This document shows positions 5,619-5,989 of a stretch of 5,989 nucleotides of DNA, piece by piece. Below the pieces are notes generated by a model. It saw only the letters and a list, made by a program, of their open reading frames with translations, ran no database searches and was not told the origin of the DNA. Positions within the stretch are counted from its first letter, which is position 1, and every line of letters begins with the position of its first letter. Origin of the DNA: an uncultured Alistipes sp. Lineage in GTDB: Bacteria; Bacteroidota; Bacteroidia; Bacteroidales; Rikenellaceae. The position numbers and the translations under genes are program-made. The DNA lies in contig CAKVKI010000164.1 of the NCBI GenBank assembly GCA_934754975.1, positions 1 through 5,989 of the forward strand, in the 5' to 3' direction.

Positions 5619-5735
5619 AGGGATCGGAGAAAAAAGAGGATCGGCGCAATAAGCCGACCTGCGAAAAAGGGATTAGCATAATAACCGATTGACGAAAAAA
5701 TGGGATTGCCGCGATAAGCCGATCGGCACAGCGAT
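5603..5735. repeat. Tandem repeat of 32-35 bp that spans the AsmA-like gene stop codon
   Basis: Units begin with GGAT at 5603, 5638, 5670 and 5703 (spacing 35, 32 and 33). Each has a central ATAA (CAATAA, CAATAA, TAATAA, CGATAA), then a CCGA/CCGAT-like block, and the first three end in GCGAAAAA-like A-runs. The first unit covers the last codons and the TAA stop (5616-5618) of the upstream gene, so the end of that protein is written in repeat sequence. The fourth unit loses the A-run and contains the 10-bp palindrome GCCGATCGGC (5718-5727). No spacers or associated proteins are seen. Confidence 0.75.
5630..5657 (-). terminator. Minus-strand terminator-like hairpin within the repeat array
   Basis: TCGGC (5641-5645), loop GCAATAA, and GCCGA (5653-5657) form a 5-bp stem in the second repeat unit. 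Read on the minus strand, the stem is followed by TCCTCTTTTTTC, an intrinsic-terminator arrangement. On the + strand no T-run follows. There is no minus gene upstream of it inside the window; it could block antisense transcription or be a by-product of the repeat. Confidence 0.35.
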
Positions 5736-5773
5736 TTCGCAAACCGCCTGCCGGAGTGATTTTGGGACAAAAG

Positions 5774-5804
5774 TTTGCCGGAAAGAAAAAAGCCGTTATC
5801 TTTG
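5774..5804 (+). promoter_or_regulatory. Bacteroidota-type housekeeping promoter for the tRNA
   Basis: TTTG at 5774-5777 and TATCTTTG at 5797-5804 are separated by 19 bp, a full match to the Bacteroidota primary-sigma consensus (TTTG at -33, TAnnTTTG at -7). It is the only perfect match I found in the window. Transcription should start within a few bases after 5804, about 105 bases before tRNA-Pro, and no open frame with a start lies between. This places the tRNA, and anything beyond the window, under its own strong promoter. Confidence 0.85.
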
Positions 5805-5805
5805 C

Positions 5806-5850
5806 ATCCCGGAATCGCAACGGTTCCCCCGGCCGGAAGAGGCCCGGGAT
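5806..5850 (+). other. Inverted repeat at the start of the tRNA leader transcript
   Basis: ATCCCGG (5806-5812) is perfectly complementary to CCGGGAT (5844-5850), and the enclosed region holds the palindrome CCGGCCGG, so the new transcript could begin with a stem-loop. Further down the leader, GGCC/GGCC encloses GATTTAA (5871-5885). The structure may be an RNA-processing element of the precursor tRNA; it has no T-run and does not look like an attenuator. Confidence 0.4.
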
Positions 5851-5913
5851 TGACACGAAAAGCCCTGCGGGGCCGATTTAAGGCCAATCACGAGTTTCGG
5901 GGGTCGGGAACGA

Positions 5914-5988
5914 CGGGGTGTAGCGCAGTCCGGTTAGCGCACCTGCTTTGGGAGCAGGGGGTCGTGGGTTCGAATCCCGCTACCCCGA
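5914..5988 (+). tRNA. tRNA-Pro (anticodon UGG)
   Basis: The full cloverleaf can be drawn. Acceptor CGGGGTG (5914-5920) pairs with TACCCCG (5981-5987), with one G-T pair. The D stem is GCGC/GCGC around AGTCCGGTTA. The anticodon stem is CCTGC/GCAGG around TTTGGGA, giving anticodon TGG at 5949-5951. The variable loop is GGGTC, and the T stem GTGGG/CCCGC surrounds TTCGAAT. Base 5988 is discriminator A, and the window ends one base later with C, so an encoded CCA cannot be judged. This tRNA reads proline codons, with U34 allowing wobble across CCN. Confidence 0.97.
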
Positions 5989-5989
5989 C

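Noticed and set aside
4524..5856. Minus-strand open frames of 294-363 codons over the 3' part of the AsmA-like gene
   Set aside because: The Arg-, Pro- and Cys-rich translations mirror the repetitive tail and the intergenic repeat; no motif or plausible start region was seen.

Overview
The window looks like chromosomal DNA from a high-GC Bacteroidota, most likely a Rikenellaceae/Alistipes-type gut bacterium. The reasons are a perfect Bacteroidota promoter (TTTG, 19 bp, TATCTTTG) ahead of the tRNA, A-rich gene leaders instead of Shine-Dalgarno sequences, and the protein types present. The genus is an inference from composition and promoter style, not a match to a known genome. All protein genes and the tRNA lie on the + strand.

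Layout: (1) 1-425 is the 3' end of an Old Yellow Enzyme type NADH:flavin oxidoreductase. (2) Two bases later, 428-1576 encodes a short-chain dehydrogenase/reductase (SDR) whose fold is interrupted by a Gly/Thr/Pro/Ala pentapeptide-repeat insert and preceded by a low-complexity N-terminal extension. (3) A 318-bp gap holds hairpins and short repeats. (4) 1895-2521 encodes a HAD-superfamily hydrolase with all four motifs. (5) A 409-bp gap holds a degenerate tandem repeat of about 47 bp. (6) 2931-5618 encodes an 895-residue AsmA/DUF748-type envelope protein with a perfect 18-bp in-frame repeat and a repetitive 118-residue tail. (7) A second tandem array, period 32-35 bp, starts inside the last codons of that gene, supplies its stop codon and runs on into the gap. 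(8) A strong promoter and a roughly 105-nt leader precede tRNA-Pro(UGG) at the right edge.

The first two genes are probably one transcription unit and form a plausible redox pair (enone reduction plus alcohol/ketone interconversion). The HAD and AsmA-like genes look independent, because repeat-rich gaps separate them. I did not find a defence system, CRISPR array, transposase or other mobile element. The unusual content is the repeat landscape: every intergenic gap, two protein inserts and two protein termini carry short-period repeats whose codon use differs from the conserved cores. This suggests repeat expansion into gene ends and surface loops.
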